The notes: generated by a model not told the origin, from the sequence alone. Positions 39,296-48,615 are shown, numbered from the stretch's first letter. The stretch: DNA of 64,000 bases from Desulfosporosinus sp. Sb-LF (GCF_004766055.1 NZ_SPQR01000002.1:310001-374000); one strand, 5' to 3'. Numbers and translations are program-made.

Positions 39296-40174
39296 ATGAA
39301 TCTACAGTTGGCACTTTTAGAGAAGGCGGCACGCGAAGGTCGCTTGGCACATCTCTTACTGTTTCATGGAGGAAGTGCCTTGCATCAACGAGAGGTGGCT
39401 CTTCGGTTGGCGCAGATTTTAAACTGCGATCTCCCTACGCCAGAGGGACCATGCTTGAGTTGTTCAGCTTGTCGGAAAATTTTTAGTGGGAATCATCCCG
39501 ACGTGTTATGGTTAAAGCCACTCAAGACGACCCTCGGAATCGAGCAAGTCCTGGCATGGCAAGAAAAGGTATCCCTTAGGCATTACGAGGGGAACTATAA
39601 GATTTCTGTCATCGAACACGCGGATGCTTTGACGTTACCTGCAGCGAATGCACTGTTGAAAATCATTGAAGAACCGCCAGAGAGAACTGTGATCATATTA
39701 TGTGCTGAAAATGCTGAAGGGATTTTGCCCACGATTCAGAGTCGCGCACAGCTTGTTTATTTTCCCGACCTATCCGAAGAAACTTGGTTGGAGAGATTGG
39801 GTGAAGTGGATCGGCAAGAAGCCGCTCAGGCCTTCAGTTTAAGCGGGAGAAACCAGAATCTGGCGACAGCCATTTTGGAACACGGTGTTTCTTTGCTGCA
39901 AGAATGGATTAGGAAGTTCAGGATTGCGGTAGAAGAAGAAGATTTTCTTAAACTCTTTTCTCTTTTCCCGATCGACAAGAATCAAGCAGTTCTTTATTTG
40001 CAAGTCATGGCGGTAAAGGCGCAAGACGGGATTCAAAAAGGTACGGTCCATCCTTTTGAGCTTTTGGCGATTGGAAAAGCAAGTGATGTACTAAGACAAC
40101 AAGTAAATCCGAGATTGGTGATTGAAGTATTGGCTTTAGAATTATTCCAACAAGGAGGGGCTCTCTGTGATTGA
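39296..40174 (+). CDS. holB: DNA polymerase III delta' subunit
   Basis: Delta' is a non-ATPase part of the clamp loader. The 292-residue protein resembles DnaX domains I-II. Its P-loop is degenerate (FHGGSALHQRE, no GKT), its zinc module has cysteines in CDLPTPEGPCLSCSACRK, and it has ANALLKIIEEPPERTVIIL and an SRAQ motif. The start is ATG 39296 (MNLQLALLEKA) with GGAG upstream; it begins 20 bases after the decarboxylase stop. It overlaps ricT by 8 bases. Confidence 0.93.
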   Translation: MNLQLALLEKAAREGRLAHLLLFHGGSALHQREVALRLAQILNCDLPTPEGPCLSCSACRKIFSGNHPDVLWLKPLKTTLGIEQVLAWQEKVSLRHYEGNYKISVIEHADALTLPAANALLKIIEEPPERTVIILCAENAEGILPTIQSRAQLVYFPDLSEETWLERLGEVDRQEAAQAFSLSGRNQNLATAILEHGVSLLQEWIRKFRIAVEEEDFLKLFSLFPIDKNQAVLYLQVMAVKAQDGIQKGTVHPFELLAIGKASDVLRQQVNPRLVIEVLALELFQQGGALCD

Positions 40175-40979
40175 GGTTGTAGGTGTTCGCTTTAAGCACG
40201 CCGGGAAAATATACTATTTCTCCCCGGGAGACCTTAAGCTTGCTGCATCTGATAAGGTAATTGTGGAAACAGCAAGGGGTATTGAATTTGGGGAATTGGT
40301 CATCCCCCCTCGTCAAGTGGCTGACGAGGAAGTGATTCTTCCTTTGAAACAGGTCATGCGTAAGGCGACAGCAGCGGATGAACAGTTTGTCGAACAGAAT
40401 AAAGCAAAAGAAAAAGATGCCTTCCAAATCTGCTTAAAGAAAATCTCAGACCATCATTTACCGATGAAATTGGTCGATGTGGAATATACATTTGACGGAA
40501 ATAAGATTATTTTTTCCTTTACGGCTGAGGGGCGAGTTGACTTCAGGGAATTGGTGAAGGATTTAGCAGCAATATTTAGAACGCGCATAGAGCTACGCCA
40601 AATTGGGGTTCGAGATGAAGCCAAAATGCTCGGAGGGGTCGGTTCTTGTGGACGGATTCTTTGTTGTACTTCTTTCTTAGGAGATTTTGAGCCAGTCTCA
40701 ATACGAATGGCTAAGGATCAAAAACTTTCTTTGAATCCAACCAAAATATCCGGGATTTGTGGTCGTCTTATGTGTTGTCTTAAATATGAAAATGGTTGTT
40801 ATAAATCTGAAGATAGAGAGCATTGTTGCCGCCGCAACACTCAAGATGGAGAAAGGAGCGCCGAAGCTCCGGATGAACAGAATCTTCGTGAGGAAAGTGC
40901 CCCTGCTCTCAAACCAGACGGGAGATTGCAACGTAATCGGAAAGGGGAAAAGCCCAAAGGAAAGAGTGAGAAAGTATGA
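40167..40979 (+). CDS. ricT: PSP1 domain protein RicT (YaaT)
   Basis: RicT is part of the Y-complex (RicA-RicF-RicT), which assists RNase Y-dependent mRNA maturation and affects sporulation and competence in Bacillus. This 270-residue protein has the PSP1 core and a cysteine-rich region ([29 protein letters not shown]) that binds an Fe-S cluster in the family. The C-terminus is charged and probably disordered. It starts at GTG with AAGGAGG inside the end of holB. Confidence 0.92.
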   Translation: MIEVVGVRFKHAGKIYYFSPGDLKLAASDKVIVETARGIEFGELVIPPRQVADEEVILPLKQVMRKATAADEQFVEQNKAKEKDAFQICLKKISDHHLPMKLVDVEYTFDGNKIIFSFTAEGRVDFRELVKDLAAIFRTRIELRQIGVRDEAKMLGGVGSCGRILCCTSFLGDFEPVSIRMAKDQKLSLNPTKISGICGRLMCCLKYENGCYKSEDREHCCRRNTQDGERSAEAPDEQNLREESAPALKPDGRLQRNRKGEKPKGKSEKV

Positions 40980-41281
40980 GCCAATTGACTCAGGCCTTAA
41001 CGGAAGTAGAAGAGAAATTGCGTTCCCTTCTTGAAGAAGTTAATCGTCTGAAGCCTTATGTTCAGGCTTTAGAGGAAGAAAATATTAAGTTGAAGCGAGA
41101 ATGGACCCTTCCGGAAAAAGAAACGGAACGTGTTATAGCTAATGCTGAACATATACAAGGGGTCGCCCATGATAATCTTGTGCGCCTGTATCAAGAAGGT
41201 TTTCACGTCTGCCATCTTCATTTTGGGCAACCGTTAGAAGGGGATTGCCTTTTCTGTATGGGCTTTTTAAGGAAAGATTAA
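40976..41281 (+). CDS. yabA: replication initiation control protein YabA
   Basis: YabA links DnaA and the DnaN clamp to prevent over-initiation. This 101-residue protein has an N-terminal leucine-zipper-like coiled coil (about 1-45) and a C-terminal zinc domain with HVCHLHFG and CLFC. It starts in ATGA overlapping the ricT stop. Both partners, DnaA and DnaN, are encoded 30 kb away. Confidence 0.92.
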   Translation: MSQLTQALTEVEEKLRSLLEEVNRLKPYVQALEEENIKLKREWTLPEKETERVIANAEHIQGVAHDNLVRLYQEGFHVCHLHFGQPLEGDCLFCMGFLRKD

Positions 41282-41322
41282 TTCGTTCACGAGGAAGTTC
41301 TGGATTACGAGGAGTCGAAGAT

Positions 41323-42180
41323 ATGTTGGCTAAAGGAACGTTGTATGTATGTGCGACGCCGATTGGGAATTTAGGAGATATCACGTTACGGGTATTGGAT
41401 ACGTTACGGGAAGTGGATTTGATTGCTGCTGAGGATACGCGTCATTCCCGTAAGCTTTTGCAACACTACCAGATTAATACGCATATGATCAGTTATCACG
41501 CCCATAACGAAAAGAAGAAATCCTTAGAATTGGTGGAAATGCTCAAAGCGGGTCAAGCGATTGCGCTTATTTCTGATGCAGGATTACCAGGGATTTCCGA
41601 TCCGGGATGCGAAGTAATACGTCTTTGTCTAGCAGAGTCTATTCCAGTCGATGTTTTGCCTGGACCGAATGCAGCACTCACGGCCTTGGTCTTATCAGGA
41701 ATGCCGACGGAGCATTTTTCATTTCATGGATTTCTGCCTTCTACCACAGGAGCGAGGAGGAAAGTCCTCGAGCAACTGGCTAATCTTCCGCAAACGCAAA
41801 TTTTTTACGAAGCTCCTCATCGTTTGGTGTCTACACTACAAGGAATGTCGGAGTACTTTGGTGAACGTCCGGCTGCGGTTGTACGTGAGCTGACAAAATT
41901 GCATCAAGAGGTGCATCGGGGAACTGTATTAGAGTTGAAAGTGAGTTTCGAGCTGACGACACCTCGCGGGGAGTGCTGTATCATTCTTGCTCCCTACATC
42001 CCCGTAAAGTCGGTAGGGGGCCCGGAACAATGGTGCCAGGAAGTCAATCAAGGTATAAGTGGTGGACTGAGTAAGAAAGATGCCATGAAGGAAGTGGCGA
42101 AGCGTTATGGGGTTAGGAAATCAGAGGTTTATCAGGCACTTTTGGATGCGCCGGCCATGGATGGCCAAGTGTCTCTGTAG
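41323..42180 (+). CDS. rsmI: 16S rRNA (cytidine1402-2'-O)-methyltransferase RsmI
   Basis: RsmI methylates the ribose of C1402 in 16S rRNA. The 285-residue protein shows the tetrapyrrole-methylase fold motifs GTLYVCATPIGNLGDITLR, AEDTRHSRKLL, SDAGLPGISDPG and LPGPNAALTALVLSG. I start at ATG 41323 with GAGGAG upstream, since a start at 41245 would overlap yabA and lack a ribosome site. Order yabA-rsmI-abrB as in Bacillus. Confidence 0.95.
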   Translation: MLAKGTLYVCATPIGNLGDITLRVLDTLREVDLIAAEDTRHSRKLLQHYQINTHMISYHAHNEKKKSLELVEMLKAGQAIALISDAGLPGISDPGCEVIRLCLAESIPVDVLPGPNAALTALVLSGMPTEHFSFHGFLPSTTGARRKVLEQLANLPQTQIFYEAPHRLVSTLQGMSEYFGERPAAVVRELTKLHQEVHRGTVLELKVSFELTTPRGECCIILAPYIPVKSVGGPEQWCQEVNQGISGGLSKKDAMKEVAKRYGVRKSEVYQALLDAPAMDGQVSL

Positions 42181-42213
42181 CCAAGGATGGCGGGAAGACA
42201 CGAATAATAGGCA

Positions 42214-42237
42214 TAAAAAGAAGGCCTCAAAGGCCTT
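42214..42237 (-). terminator. intrinsic terminator after abrB
   Basis: The minus strand reads AAGGCC-TTTGA-GGCCTT followed by C and TTTTT. It lies between the convergent rsmI and abrB genes and may also stop rsmI weakly. Confidence 0.75.
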
Positions 42238-42300
42238 CCAGTTAATTTAGAGATGGATTGGTCCACCCATGGGTTTCTTCTATGTAACAAACTTCTGAAC

Positions 42301-42582
42301 TTATACGGCTTTGGAATCGGAATCCACTGTTCCAGCCACGGCTTCTCCCATAGCAACTGCACATTCACGGCAGACGTTTTTACCGTGGAAAAGCTGGTTA
42401 TCGCTGGCATTACCACAAAATACACAAGCAGGTTCATACTTTTTGAGGATGATCTTTTCTTGATCCACATAAATTTCCAGAGCGTCTTTTTCGTCAATAC
42501 CTAAAGTGCGGCGAAGCTCTATCGGTAAAACAATACGACCAAGTTCATCTACTTTTCTCACGATTCCAGTTGACTTCATCAT
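42301..42582 (-). CDS. abrB: AbrB-type transition-state regulator with C-terminal zinc-finger-like tail
   Basis: AbrB binds DNA through a swapped-hairpin N-terminal domain and represses post-exponential genes. The N-terminus MMKSTGIVRKVDELGRIVLP is nearly the Bacillus sequence. The C-terminal part carries CVFCGN and CREC, a four-cysteine pattern absent from Bacillus AbrB. The protein is 93 residues from the ATG at 42582; an upstream GTG is too close to the ribosome site. It is leftward, with a near-consensus promoter at 42633-42661. Confidence 0.9.
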   Translation of the reverse strand: MMKSTGIVRKVDELGRIVLPIELRRTLGIDEKDALEIYVDQEKIILKKYEPACVFCGNASDNQLFHGKNVCRECAVAMGEAVAGTVDSDSKAV

Positions 42583-42632
42583 TGATTTAACCACTTCCTT
42601 TACAACAACATTCGACAGGAAACTACAGCCTT

Positions 42633-42661
42633 ATGATACCAACGGTTCCATTTAAAGTCAA
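42633..42661 (-). promoter_or_regulatory. sigma-A promoter of abrB
   Basis: The minus strand has TTGACT (42661-42656), a 17-base spacer and TATCAT (42638-42633), about 50 bases upstream of abrB. Confidence 0.6.
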
Positions 42662-42740
42662 CCCATTTTTTTATGGATTTCGTTTCAAACTTACACAAAT
42701 AATACTTTTCTTACATATTAATTCTTAATAGTGGGTATAC

Positions 42741-42769
42741 TTGACAAATCTGAATCTTATTCTGTTATC
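42741..42769 (+). promoter_or_regulatory. candidate promoter of metG-tatD
   Basis: A perfect TTGACA (42741-42746) with TGTTAT or GTTATC 16-17 bases on. It lies inside a possible longer metG frame and argues for the start at 42800. Confidence 0.5.
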
Positions 42770-42799
42770 ACAAAGATAGTTAAGATGGGAGACGTAAAG

Positions 42800-44785
42800 G
42801 TGAAATATTATATAACAACTCCAATTTTTTATCCAAATTCGAGTCCGCATATTGGAACAGCTTACACGACGGTTGCAGCTGACGCGCTAGCCCGTTATCA
42901 TAGAATGCTTGGTGATGACGTCTATTTCTTAACGGGGACGGATGAAAACGCCCAGAAAATTGTTCGCACAGCCGAAGCGCATCACACAGATCCTAAAGTT
43001 TATGTTGATGGTGTTGTGGAACATTTTAAAGAATTATGGAAAGCCTTAGATATTTCATTTGATGACTTTATTCGTACAACAGAAGAACGCCATCAAAAGG
43101 TCGTTCAACAGATTTTTACCAAACTCTATGAGAAAGGAGATATCTACAAGTCAGAGTATTCTGGGTGGTATTGTACTCCTTGTGAAACCTTTTGGATGGA
43201 AAACAAACTTATTGAGGGTAAATGTCCTAACTCGGATTGTGGAAGAGAAGTAGAACTACTCAAGGAAGAGAGCTATTTCTTCCGTCTTTCGAAATATCAA
43301 GATATTTTGCTTAAGTTTATTGCAGAGAATCCGGAATTTATCCAGCCTGTTTCTCGCCGTAACGAAATGATACGTTTCATTGAAGGCGGTTTAGAGGATC
43401 TCTGTGTTTCACGCACCACATTTCAATGGGGGATTAAAGTCCCATTTGACCCTAAACATGTTGTCTACGTATGGTTAGATGCACTGATTAATTATATATC
43501 AGCGCTCGGGTACCCTGATGGAGAAAATTATCAACGATATTGGCCCGCTGATGTGCATATTATGGGAAAGGACATCGTACGTTTCCATGCAGTCATATGG
43601 CCGATTATTCTAATGGCCTTGGATATTCCTCTTCCTAAAGCGATCTATGGACATGGCTGGTACTTGACAAAAGATGGCGGAAAGATATCCAAGTCCCGTG
43701 GGAATGTGGAGGACTCTTTCGCCTTGATTCAAAGATATGGCTCGGATGCCATCCGTTATTTCCTGTTGAGAGAGATGCAAGTAGGAACTGACGGCACGTA
43801 TTCTGAAGATAACGTGGTCGAACGACTTAACAGTGATCTGGCCAATGATTTTGGAAATTTCGTCTCACGGAGCTTGGCGATGGTTGTCAAGTATCGAGAG
43901 GGAATTGTTCCTAGTTCTGGACAAGACGGATCCTTGGAGCAGGACTTGAAGGCATTGAGTCATGAGGTTAAAAAGGCTGTCGAAGAAAGTCTTGATAGAT
44001 GTGACCCGGCAAGTGCCTTGGAACAAATTTGGCGATTTGTTGCACGTTGTAATAAGTATGTCGATGAAACAGCCCCATGGGCTCTAGCAAAACAAGAGGG
44101 ACAGAGAGAACGCTTAGATACGGTTCTTTATACGTTCGTGGAATGTATCCGAATCATGGCGATTTTGACGGCCCCGTTTATGCCAGGATTACCGCCGAGA
44201 ATTTGTGTGCTTTTAGGTAAAGATGAGAAGCTCATGCGCTGGGAGGATGCGGATCAATGGGGCATCGTGGAACAAGGAACGCGAGTGCATAAGGGTGAGG
44301 CACTTTTTCCGAGAATTGATGTTTCTCAATATACGATAGCGGAGGAGACTAAACCAGTGAATCAAGAGCAAAGCCAAACTCAAGTTCAGAGTCAAGAACA
44401 AACCTTAGTTCATAATGAAACCCTCGAACCTATTCAAGCACTTGAATTTGAGCCTATAAAAGAGGAAATCAGCATTGATGAATTTGCTAAACTAGATTTA
44501 CGTGTTGCAAAAGTTCTCAGTGCAGAGAGAGTAGAAAAAACAGATAAACTAATGAAATTAGAAGTCGAAGTGGCCGGCGTTGCGCGTACGGTAGTTTCAG
44601 GGATTGCCAAACATTATGCTCCTGAAGACCTCGTGAACCAATATGTCGTCTTAGTTGCTAATTTGAAGCCTACCAAGCTAAGAGGAATCACATCTCAAGG
44701 GATGATCTTGGCAGCCTCTCAGGGGGAAGTGCTAGAAGTGCTTACGGTCAACAAAGGTCTTCCGGGAGGGGCACGGGTTAAATGA
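42800..44785 (+). CDS. metG: methionyl-tRNA synthetase
   Basis: MetG charges tRNA-Met. This class I enzyme shows HIGH as PHIGTAYTT, KMSKS as GKISKSRGN, and a four-cysteine zinc knuckle (CTPCETFWMENKLIEGKCPNSDC). The C-terminal 110 residues are an EMAP/Arc1-type tRNA-binding domain (DLRVAKVLSAERVEKTDKL), joined by a Q-rich linker. The start is GTG 42800 (MKYYITTPIFYPN) with GGGAG eight bases upstream, giving 661 residues. tatD overlaps by 4 bases. Confidence 0.95.
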   Translation: MKYYITTPIFYPNSSPHIGTAYTTVAADALARYHRMLGDDVYFLTGTDENAQKIVRTAEAHHTDPKVYVDGVVEHFKELWKALDISFDDFIRTTEERHQKVVQQIFTKLYEKGDIYKSEYSGWYCTPCETFWMENKLIEGKCPNSDCGREVELLKEESYFFRLSKYQDILLKFIAENPEFIQPVSRRNEMIRFIEGGLEDLCVSRTTFQWGIKVPFDPKHVVYVWLDALINYISALGYPDGENYQRYWPADVHIMGKDIVRFHAVIWPIILMALDIPLPKAIYGHGWYLTKDGGKISKSRGNVEDSFALIQRYGSDAIRYFLLREMQVGTDGTYSEDNVVERLNSDLANDFGNFVSRSLAMVVKYREGIVPSSGQDGSLEQDLKALSHEVKKAVEESLDRCDPASALEQIWRFVARCNKYVDETAPWALAKQEGQRERLDTVLYTFVECIRIMAILTAPFMPGLPPRICVLLGKDEKLMRWEDADQWGIVEQGTRVHKGEALFPRIDVSQYTIAEETKPVNQEQSQTQVQSQEQTLVHNETLEPIQALEFEPIKEEISIDEFAKLDLRVAKVLSAERVEKTDKLMKLEVEVAGVARTVVSGIAKHYAPEDLVNQYVVLVANLKPTKLRGITSQGMILAASQGEVLEVLTVNKGLPGGARVK

Positions 44786-45543
44786 TCTGGGATACACATG
44801 CACATTTAGATGATCCTGACTATACTGAGGATTTTCAAGAAGTTATTACGCGAATAAAGTCATCCGGGATTTCCCGGGTGACGAATGTAGGGTATGATAT
44901 TTCTTCGTCTGAACGATCTGTGAAGCTAGCTGCGGACTATGACTTTATTTATGCAGCGATTGGAGTACACCCGCACAATGCCGAAGGAGTCACAGCTCAA
45001 ACCTGGGATAAGCTCATACAGTTGGCTAAACAACCAAAAGTACTGGCTTGGGGAGAAATTGGACTGGACTATTATCGGGATCTCTCCCCGCGCTCTATTC
45101 AGAAAGAAGTATTTATTCACCAGATAAACTTAGCGAACGAAGTTGGCTTGCCTATCGTTATTCATAATCGGGATGCCCATCAGGATGTTTTGGAGATCGT
45201 GAAGGATCATCCCCCTAAGTTTGGTGGGGTATTTCACTGTTATTCCGGCTCTCGAGAAATGGCAAGCATTCTTCTAAACCAGGGATTCTATCTTTCGTTC
45301 GCCGGACCAGTGACGTATAAAAATGCTCGGCATACGGTCGAGGTGGCAGAACATATTCCTCTGGATCGTATTCTCGTAGAGACAGATTCGCCTTATTTAA
45401 CTCCGGAACCGCGAAGGGGTAAGCGCAATGAACCAACTTATGTTCGAGAAGTCGTTAAGAAAATTGCTGAGATTAGAAGCGTTTCCTTTGATGAAGTGGC
45501 TTCTCAAACTATGCGTAATGCTGAAACTGTTTTCAAGTTATAA
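44782..45543 (+). CDS. tatD: TatD family metal-dependent DNase/hydrolase
   Basis: The 253-residue TIM-barrel hydrolase has the metal-binding motifs DTHAHLDDPDY at the N-terminus, GEIGLDYYRD, IHNRDAH, FHCYSG and ETDSPYL. The family is involved in DNA repair or degradation; the exact substrate is unknown here. The ATG overlaps the metG stop (ATGA), so translation is coupled. Bacillus has the same metS-yabD pair. Confidence 0.92.
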   Translation: MIWDTHAHLDDPDYTEDFQEVITRIKSSGISRVTNVGYDISSSERSVKLAADYDFIYAAIGVHPHNAEGVTAQTWDKLIQLAKQPKVLAWGEIGLDYYRDLSPRSIQKEVFIHQINLANEVGLPIVIHNRDAHQDVLEIVKDHPPKFGGVFHCYSGSREMASILLNQGFYLSFAGPVTYKNARHTVEVAEHIPLDRILVETDSPYLTPEPRRGKRNEPTYVREVVKKIAEIRSVSFDEVASQTMRNAETVFKL

Positions 45544-45546
45544 ACT

Positions 45547-45576
45547 AGGACCTTCGCTGTAAGGTTCTTTTTTTTA
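45547..45576 (+). terminator. intrinsic terminator after tatD
   Basis: AGGACCTT and AAGGTTCT form an 8-bp stem with loop CGCTGT and are followed by eight T. Confidence 0.85.
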
Positions 45577-45610
45577 TTCTGCTTCATAGGTTTTGTTAAG
45601 GGGGGATAGA

Positions 45611-46462
45611 ATGTATTTGCTACCAGTTACCACGTATTCTGATTATTGGCGTGCAACCAAAGTTTGGAGTTCATATTTAGGCGGTTTGGCGTTGTTCGCT
45701 GCCAGTACCCGGTATTCAATACTGAGTGCCCCAGATATTACGCAAACTTTGCAACAACCATTGCAGGTGACACAATCAGGCTTAAATACAGAGACTTTAG
45801 ATATAGACTCAGAGCTTATAGGCTCCAGGCAAAAGGCTATCAAAAAAAGCTCTATCAGTCGCGGTGTATCAAGTGAACCATTACTTAACCGAGGAATGGC
45901 AAGCCCAATAACGCAAAGACTCCAAACGGAAGATAGAGAAATTCCCTTTGAAACACAATATGTCGAGTCAGATCAACTTCTTCCGGGCATGAGCCAGATT
46001 AAGGAGGAAGGGGAAAGAGGTATTCTTCGTCAGGTGGTAAAGACATTCGAGGTTGATGGACAACCCGTAGACCAGCAAATACAATCTTCTTTTGAACTCA
46101 AAAGGGCGAAAAAGAAAGTGGTTATCCAAAACTCCAAACCTCCTTTAGGGGAGAAGTTCGAATTAGCCAAAATGAACATTGGACAAACACTGAACGTAGT
46201 ATCGACAGCGTATACGCATACTGGAAGTAAAACAGCTTCTGGCGTCGCTCCGAGAGAAGGCTTGATTGCAGTCGATCCAAAGGTCATTGCCATGGGAAGT
46301 AAGGTTTATGTCGAAGGATATGGGTATGCCATAGCCGCTGATACGGGTGGAGACATTCGTGGAAATCGTATCGATCTTTTTTTCTCTAGTCTGCGCCAAT
46401 GTATAGACTGGGGGCGTAAACCTGTCCGTATTTATGTATTAAAACCATATAATGGAAATTAA
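45611..46462 (+). CDS. 3D domain protein (YabE paralogue without DUF348)
   Basis: The C-terminal 90 residues form a 3D (DPBB, lytic-transglycosylase-like) domain with the three conserved aspartates in IAVDPKVI, AADTGGD and GNRIDLFF. The middle (about 130-185) resembles a G5 domain. The N-terminal part is Ser/Thr/Gln rich with one hydrophobic stretch (about 20-40) that may anchor it outside the membrane. The start is ATG 45611 with GGGGGG five bases upstream, giving 283 residues. It is probably a wall-remodelling enzyme; the exact activity is inferred from the YabE/Rpf-like family. Confidence 0.82.
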   Translation: MYLLPVTTYSDYWRATKVWSSYLGGLALFAASTRYSILSAPDITQTLQQPLQVTQSGLNTETLDIDSELIGSRQKAIKKSSISRGVSSEPLLNRGMASPITQRLQTEDREIPFETQYVESDQLLPGMSQIKEEGERGILRQVVKTFEVDGQPVDQQIQSSFELKRAKKKVVIQNSKPPLGEKFELAKMNIGQTLNVVSTAYTHTGSKTASGVAPREGLIAVDPKVIAMGSKVYVEGYGYAIAADTGGDIRGNRIDLFFSSLRQCIDWGRKPVRIYVLKPYNGN

Positions 46463-46464
46463 TT

Positions 46465-46493
46465 TTGACAACTGACTACTGATATATTAGAAT
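46465..46493 (+). promoter_or_regulatory. sigma-A promoter of yabE-like gene
   Basis: Perfect TTGACA (46465-46470), a 17-base spacer and TAGAAT (46488-46493), starting 2 bases after the preceding stop. Confidence 0.7.
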
Positions 46494-46530
46494 GAGGTTG
46501 CTACGTCAGTTTACTTTTTGGAGGGATTCA

Positions 46531-47703
46531 ATGTTTGAGTTGACTCGAACTCGGGTTTTATCCTTAGTTAAGACGTCACGAATAGCCCAAGTGGTCATTG
46601 CTTTATGTGCTTTTTTTATCATAGTAACAGGTACATTCGTTTACAATGCTAAAACAATTGATGCCCATATTGATGGAAAAACAGTTCGTATTACCACAAT
46701 CTATGGGACTGTTGGCCAGGCACTTGACCATTCAAATTTAAAATCTTATCCCGAGGATATCGTCAAGCCTTCTCGGGACACAAAGGTTACAAAGGGATTG
46801 ACGATCGAAGTAACGAGGAGTGTGCCAGTCCATCTCTCAGTGGATGAACAAACTTTCATGACACGAACACCCGCAAAAACTGTAGGGGAAGCGCTTGTGG
46901 ATTTATCGGAGCGGAACGGACTACAAATTAAAGACGTAGATGAAGTGAATGTTCCGCGGACGGATGCTGTCGTTGACCAAATGGAAATTAAGGTGCGAAG
47001 GGCTATTCCCATTCTCGTTCGCGCGGATGGAAAGACGATTAATACGTATATTGCGCCACGAACTGTTGCAGAAACGCTCAAGAAATTAGGCATTGCTCTG
47101 GGAATAAAAGATAAGGTCTCGCTGCCCATTGATCATATGTTAGTCCCCAATGAGCAAGTTCAGGTTGTGAGGGTTGCTGAACGGATAGAAACTATTAAAG
47201 GTGAAATTCCATTTCAGAATGTTATTCAGGCAGCGGATTATCCCGTTGGATTACCTGATAAAGTTATTAGTCGTGGCTCGAATGGACTTCAAGAGCAGAC
47301 GGTTAGACTGACGCTCGAAGACGGGAAAGAGGTTGATCGTGAAATCCTCGGTCAGCGAGTAGTGACGACTCCCATCAATCAAGTTACTTCTCGTGGTGCA
47401 CAAACGTCAGTTTCACGGGGGGGAGAGACCATTCGTTTTAAACAGGCTTACGTCATGACGGCGACTGCATATTGCATACCAGGCGGGACAACAAGAACGG
47501 GGGCCCCTGTCCGATGGGGTATCATTGCAGTCGATCCCAGAGTTATTTCTCTCGGGGAAAACGTATATGTTGATGGTTACGGAAGGGCTCAAGCTTTAGA
47601 TACCGGTGGAGCCATTATCGGTAATCGCATTGACCTTTACATGAATTCCCAGGAGGCAGCAGCATCATGGGGTGTCCGGACCGTTATGGTATATGTTCAG
47701 TAA
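46531..47703 (+). CDS. yabE: YabE-like cell-wall protein (DUF348-G5-3D)
   Basis: The 390-residue protein has an N-terminal membrane segment (about 20-40), tandem DUF348 repeats (about 45-210, with TVGQALDHS, TVGEALVDL and TVAETLKKLG marking three copies), a G5 domain (about 215-290) and a C-terminal 3D domain (IIAVDPRVISLGENVYVDGYGRAQALDTGG, GNRIDLYM). YabE belongs to the stationary-phase survival (Sps)/Rpf-like group. The start is ATG 46531 with GGAGGG. It lies between tatD and rnmV as in Bacillus. Confidence 0.9.
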   Translation: MFELTRTRVLSLVKTSRIAQVVIALCAFFIIVTGTFVYNAKTIDAHIDGKTVRITTIYGTVGQALDHSNLKSYPEDIVKPSRDTKVTKGLTIEVTRSVPVHLSVDEQTFMTRTPAKTVGEALVDLSERNGLQIKDVDEVNVPRTDAVVDQMEIKVRRAIPILVRADGKTINTYIAPRTVAETLKKLGIALGIKDKVSLPIDHMLVPNEQVQVVRVAERIETIKGEIPFQNVIQAADYPVGLPDKVISRGSNGLQEQTVRLTLEDGKEVDREILGQRVVTTPINQVTSRGAQTSVSRGGETIRFKQAYVMTATAYCIPGGTTRTGAPVRWGIIAVDPRVISLGENVYVDGYGRAQALDTGGAIIGNRIDLYMNSQEAAASWGVRTVMVYVQ

Positions 47704-47722
47704 TGAACTTCATTGATTTTCT

Positions 47723-47757
47723 AAAGCAAGCCTTCGCTTCGAGCGGGGGCTTGCTTT
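47723..47757 (+). terminator. intrinsic terminator after yabE-like gene
   Basis: AAAGCAAGCC and GGCTTGCTTT form a perfect 10-bp stem with a 15-base loop, ending in TTT. Confidence 0.8.
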
Positions 47758-47889
47758 ATGTTAGGTAGGAAGTATAACTTTATTTATCAGCACATACTCT
47801 GTTATTGTAACCATGAAACGAAGGTGCTTCCATGGCTATTAATTAAAAATACATATCCTAAATGTAACCAGGAAACGGGGGAATACCGA

Positions 47890-48615
47890 ATGCGTCAGCT
47901 TGTGGGGATACCAGGGAAGAAAACTGCGATGTTACTTGTTCTGTGTGTAATGAGCATATTAGTGTTCTCTGTGCTTTGGCAGGGTTCTACCGCGGTCGTT
48001 AGTCGTCTTGAGAATGGCGATAGTGTGATGCTTGATCCGGGACATGGGGGATATGATCCTGGCGCGATCACCTCACAGGGTGTGTATGAGAAATCAATCA
48101 ATCTCCAAATTGCCCAGAAGGTGAAGGAAATGCTTCGTCCAAGCGGAATAGAGGTTTTGCTTACTCGAGAAGAAGATATTGATTATGCTCCAGATGGAGT
48201 CAGAGGAAAAACCATAAAGAAGCAAATCGACTTAAATCGCCGTATTGATATGGCAAACGCGGCAAAAGCGAATGTTTTTGTCAGCCTCCATGTCAATGCG
48301 GCTTCAGGGCAAAAATCTGGAGCGGAAACATTTTATCATTCCAAATCAGAATCGGGAAAACGGTTAGCTGAATTGATTCAACAAGAATTGATTAAAATAC
48401 CAGGAATGAATCGTAGAGTTGCGAAACCTGGGGATTTTTATATTATAAAAAATACGAGCATGCCTGCGGTTATCGTGGAAGTAGGCTATTTATCTAGCTT
48501 TAAAGAACAGAAGAAACTCCAACAATCTTGGTATCAAGAACAACTGTCACGCGCGATCGCTAAGGGAATAGCAAACTATTTTGAGCACCTTCCAAAATTG
48601 ACTTATAACGGATAA
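47890..48615 (+). CDS. cwlD: N-acetylmuramoyl-L-alanine amidase, CwlD-like
   Basis: This Amidase_3 zinc hydrolase of 241 residues has an N-terminal membrane anchor (about 15-35) and zinc motifs MLDPGHGGYDPGA, EKSINL and SLHVNA, with the catalytic glutamate in VIVEVGYLS. CwlD makes muramic-delta-lactam in spore cortex by removing peptide side chains. The size and the single anchor fit CwlD rather than large autolysins. The start is ATG 47890 with GGGGGAA. Earlier in-frame codons back to 47758 overlap the preceding terminator. Confidence 0.85.
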   Translation: MRQLVGIPGKKTAMLLVLCVMSILVFSVLWQGSTAVVSRLENGDSVMLDPGHGGYDPGAITSQGVYEKSINLQIAQKVKEMLRPSGIEVLLTREEDIDYAPDGVRGKTIKKQIDLNRRIDMANAAKANVFVSLHVNAASGQKSGAETFYHSKSESGKRLAELIQQELIKIPGMNRRVAKPGDFYIIKNTSMPAVIVEVGYLSSFKEQKKLQQSWYQEQLSRAIAKGIANYFEHLPKLTYNG

